Source: an uncultured Prevotellaceae bacterium (GTDB lineage Bacteria; Bacteroidota; Bacteroidia; Bacteroidales; Bacteroidaceae). From it: DNA of 64,000 nt. The number at the start of each line of letters is the position of its first letter. The first letter of the stretch is position 1. Below, in pieces: positions 61,560-64,000 of this stretch. The notes below the pieces were generated by a model. It searched no databases. It worked only from the letters and a program-made list of their open reading frames with translations, and was not told where the DNA came from. The translations under genes were made by a program, and so were the position numbers. The DNA lies in the NCBI GenBank assembly GCA_902779455.1, contig CACZBS010000003.1, positions 1-64,000 on the forward strand, in the 5' to 3' direction.

Positions 61560-64000
61560 TTATTTCACAAACACGTTGGTTGTATGGCCATCGACGACGA
61601 CCAGATACTGGCCGGCGGCCACAGGGATGACGGCATCGCCCTTGCCTTTGAAGCAGAGCTGTCCGGAGAGGGTGTAGACGGCGACCGTCATGCCCTTGGC
61701 CCCGCTGACCTCGATGGCTCCCTGACGGGCGGCAATATGTACCTGGCGTCCGCTGACGTCCTTGATGGCGTTGACCACGGCGACGGGTGCGGCGTTGCTC
61801 AGTGCCGACTCGCCCTCGTCGTAGAGGGCCGTGACGTGATAGGTGTGCAGTCCTGTCGAGAGAGCGCCGACGTTGTGCTCATAGGTCTGTGCATCGGCCG
61901 GGGCCGTGGCGACGAGCTGTCCGTCGCAGTAGATGTTGTATCCGCGCAGGGTGAGCGCCTTGCCCTCATAGCTGATGTCGTCGAGCATGAAGACACCGCC
62001 GTTCTGCGAGTTGCAGTGGATGGCGAAATACTTGGCGCCGGCGGGCAGGTTGGCACGGAACCGACCGAAGTAGCTCTTCGGGGCCTCATACTCGTTGACG
62101 AGGTTGTCGGCCTTGAAGTCGCTGACCTGATTGCCCTCGGTGGAGTAGAGCACCTCGAAGGTCTCGTTCCATACGCCGGCGAGGCTCTGTGCGAAGATGG
62201 TGACGGTCTGCTCCTCGCCTGACAGCTCCGGCGAGACGAGCCAGTCGTTGTTCTTGTTGCCAGGGGCATTGTTAGCCTTGAAGCAGGCAAGGAACTGCGA
62301 GCCCGTGTTGGCCTCGAACTCAGGATGAGCCTTCATCTGAGCCTCAGTGACGCCAGCCTCGCGGAAATTGAAGGTCAGGAAGGCCTGCGGCTGGTTCATG
62401 CCGGGCCACCAGAGGCCGTTGATGCCGGCCGTGGCGGTGCGGTCCTGATCGTAGTTGCCCCACTGTCCGAAGGACGTCGAGAACGTCTCGTAGCCCTCGA
62501 AGCTCTCGGTGACCGAGTTCTTGCCCGTGACGGGCGTCCACTGCAGCAGCGACTTGCCGTCGGCCGATGCGGCGACGAGGTTCGTGACGGCCTCCAGCTG
62601 CGAGGCGACGATGCGGAGGGGCTGCTCGGCGGTGGTGTTGTCGTCCTCGTCGAGGTCATAGTCGTAGCTGACGACGGCCCACACGCGCGACTGCTCGGGG
62701 TCGGTGGCCACGGTCTGATAGTCGAAGGCATAGCGTGCGCGGTCGAAGGAGGCGAGAGCGCCGTCGGCCTCGAAGGACTTCACGTTCTGTCCGTTGACGA
62801 AGACGCTGACCTGATAGCCCTTGGCCTCGCGGTCGCCCACGTTGTGGACGGTGACGTCGACGTGAGCCTTCTGTCCGGCCGTGGTGCGGCTCTGCACGTC
62901 GGCATAGACGGCGAGGTCATACTGGTTGACATTGCGGAAGTTGACGTCGTCGATGGCGATGAGCCGCAGCTGCGGGTCGTTGAGCTCGGCGACGAACGAT
63001 GCCGTCACGTACTTGGCCTCCTTGTAGGCCGAGAGGTCGATGCTGCAGACGACGAAGGCCTCCTCCTTCTGCTCGGCGAAGTTGAGCGTCATGACGGTGT
63101 CGGCCTGGGCCTCGCCGTTCTTCTGGATGGCCACCTTCAGCACGTTCTTCGAGCCCGGGTCGCCGTAGGCAGCGAAGACGAGCTTCGGCGTGACGGCGCC
63201 GGCCAGCGAGACCTTGCCCGAGGTGAGCGTGGCCACGGCGCCAGCCCGCTCCGACTCGACCGCCGTGAGGCAGTTGTCGCCGTCGGACGACATGCCAGAG
63301 TACATGCGCCACGACGTGCTGGCGTCATTCGAGCGCGTAGCCCAGATGCCCTTGAGGCCGCTGCTGAGGAATCCCTCCATGAAGGGCAGGGTGTAGGGAG
63401 CGCCATGGATGAGCGGCGCAGCGAGTGCGGCGTTCGACTCGCCCAGCTCGTTGACGGCCGAGACGCCGTAGATGGTCTGTCCCTGAGCGCCCGTCTGGGG
63501 TACGCCGCTGACGGTGTAGGTCATGTCGGTGACGTCGCTCTTCACCTTCGTCAGCTGGTTGTTGATGACGCCATAGATGTTATAGGTCAGTTCCTCCGTG
63601 TCGACGTAGCCGCCGTTCTGGCCCTCCACAGGAGCCTGCCATGAGAGCGTGGCCGTGCCGTCGAGGTTGTCGGCCAGCGCCACCTGCTGAGGCACGGCGG
63701 GCGCATCGGTGCCGACGTAGACGGAAGCCGTGGCCGTCAGTCCGGCGCCAGCCTCGTTGTAGGCCGTGACGCCATAGACGACGTTGCCGTTGACGGCATC
63801 CTCGTCGACGAAGGTGTAGTGCTGTCCGGGCACGACGTCAGTCAGGGTCGTGACGAGATCCTGCTGCTCGCCGCGGGTGATGACGATGCGCGAGAGGCTC
63901 TCGAGCTGGGTGCCGTCGTTGGCCACGGTGGGCGCGTCGAAGTCGATGGTGACGATGAGGTCGCCGTCCTGAGCTGCCTTGAGCTGCAGGTTCTTCACGC
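61560..64000 (-). CDS. Large exported Fn3/adhesin-type protein (5' end outside window)
   Basis: The 3' part (over 812 residues) of a secreted protein cut by the right edge; the first codon in the window is internal. It shows fibronectin type III-like units (ATLSWQAPVEGQNGG, LLQWTPVTGKNSV), two choice-of-anchor/cleaved-adhesin-like modules (PFMEGFLSSGLKGIWATRS; VTESFEGYETFSTSFGQW with WLVSPELSG and FAIHCNSQNGGVFMLDDISY), a CARDB-like module (QYDLAVYADVQSRTT) and a C-terminal type IX-like tail (MTVAVYTLSGQLCFKG ... GQYLVVVDG). Such architecture is common in secreted peptidases or adhesins of Bacteroidota; any catalytic part would be outside the window. Confidence 0.85.
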   Translation of the reverse strand, partial: VKNLQLKAAQDGDLIVTIDFDAPTVANDGTQLESLSRIVITRGEQQDLVTTLTDVVPGQHYTFVDEDAVNGNVVYGVTAYNEAGAGLTATASVYVGTDAPAVPQQVALADNLDGTATLSWQAPVEGQNGGYVDTEELTYNIYGVINNQLTKVKSDVTDMTYTVSGVPQTGAQGQTIYGVSAVNELGESNAALAAPLIHGAPYTLPFMEGFLSSGLKGIWATRSNDASTSWRMYSGMSSDGDNCLTAVESERAGAVATLTSGKVSLAGAVTPKLVFAAYGDPGSKNVLKVAIQKNGEAQADTVMTLNFAEQKEEAFVVCSIDLSAYKEAKYVTASFVAELNDPQLRLIAIDDVNFRNVNQYDLAVYADVQSRTTAGQKAHVDVTVHNVGDREAKGYQVSVFVNGQNVKSFEADGALASFDRARYAFDYQTVATDPEQSRVWAVVSYDYDLDEDDNTTAEQPLRIVASQLEAVTNLVAASADGKSLLQWTPVTGKNSVTESFEGYETFSTSFGQWGNYDQDRTATAGINGLWWPGMNQPQAFLTFNFREAGVTEAQMKAHPEFEANTGSQFLACFKANNAPGNKNNDWLVSPELSGEEQTVTIFAQSLAGVWNETFEVLYSTEGNQVSDFKADNLVNEYEAPKSYFGRFRANLPAGAKYFAIHCNSQNGGVFMLDDISYEGKALTLRGYNIYCDGQLVATAPADAQTYEHNVGALSTGLHTYHVTALYDEGESALSNAAPVAVVNAIKDVSGRQVHIAARQGAIEVSGAKGMTVAVYTLSGQLCFKGKGDAVIPVAAGQYLVVVDGHTTNVFVK

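Overview
The window reads as the chromosome of a GC-rich Bacteroidota, most likely a Prevotellaceae-like gut or rumen bacterium. The support is SusC/SusD pairs, a hybrid two-component system fused to an AraC domain, type IX-like C-terminal tails, a C10 (interpain-like) protease, and repeated promoters of the Bacteroidota form TTTG-N19/20-TAnnTTTG. Nothing in the window fixes the species.

Left part (1-12000). A minus-strand RING-plus-TerD-like protein (300-2543) is followed by a cobalamin riboswitch (about 2728-2890). The riboswitch heads a plus-strand B12 uptake locus: btuB, btuG-like beta-propeller lipoprotein, two secreted proteins (one with two DUF4465 units), btuF and btuC. No btuD ATPase gene follows; an AlbA_2 (Schlafen-like) gene overlaps the btuC stop instead. 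Next come greA with a terminator-like hairpin in its leader and a HIT-family gene.

Middle part (13000-33000). An Omp28-like protein and a C10 peptidase form a pair. A decayed beta-helix glycosidase pseudogene lies beside a full-length hybrid two-component sensor (18726-22631), which looks like the remnant of a polysaccharide utilisation locus. A BspA-like LRR/dockerin protein follows. Then comes an AT-rich stretch (26300-29060) with three unrecognised secreted-protein genes, each bounded by copies of a GATCGGGGGGACGG repeat that in one case supplies both the start and the stop of the gene. An outer-membrane barrel plus propeller-like pair and a TPR/helix-turn-helix membrane regulator complete it.

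Right-centre (33000-56400). The most notable unit is a minus-strand run of eight tightly spaced genes (53676 down to 34752): a DUF6055-like HExxH protein with a type IX tail, a fasciclin lipoprotein, SusC, SusD, two more fasciclin lipoproteins, and a second SusC and SusD. A second HExxH DUF6055-like gene follows after a repeat. There are no glycoside hydrolases. A divergent gene encodes five DUF4859-like units. This looks like a nutrient or adhesion system built on two SusCD pairs, fasciclin lipoproteins and metallopeptidase-like proteins, with unknown substrate.

Right end (56400-64000). A YefM/YoeB-type toxin-antitoxin pair, a secreted PI-PLC-like enzyme with a dockerin-like tail, tRNA-Leu(CAA) with its promoter and terminator, manC (mannose-1-phosphate guanylyltransferase), and the 3' part of a large Fn3/adhesin-like secreted protein cut by the window edge.

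Throughout, intergenic spaces are filled with several families of palindromic or tandem repeats. Some also lie in frame inside genes. These repeats, not genes, explain most of the spaces longer than 300 bases.
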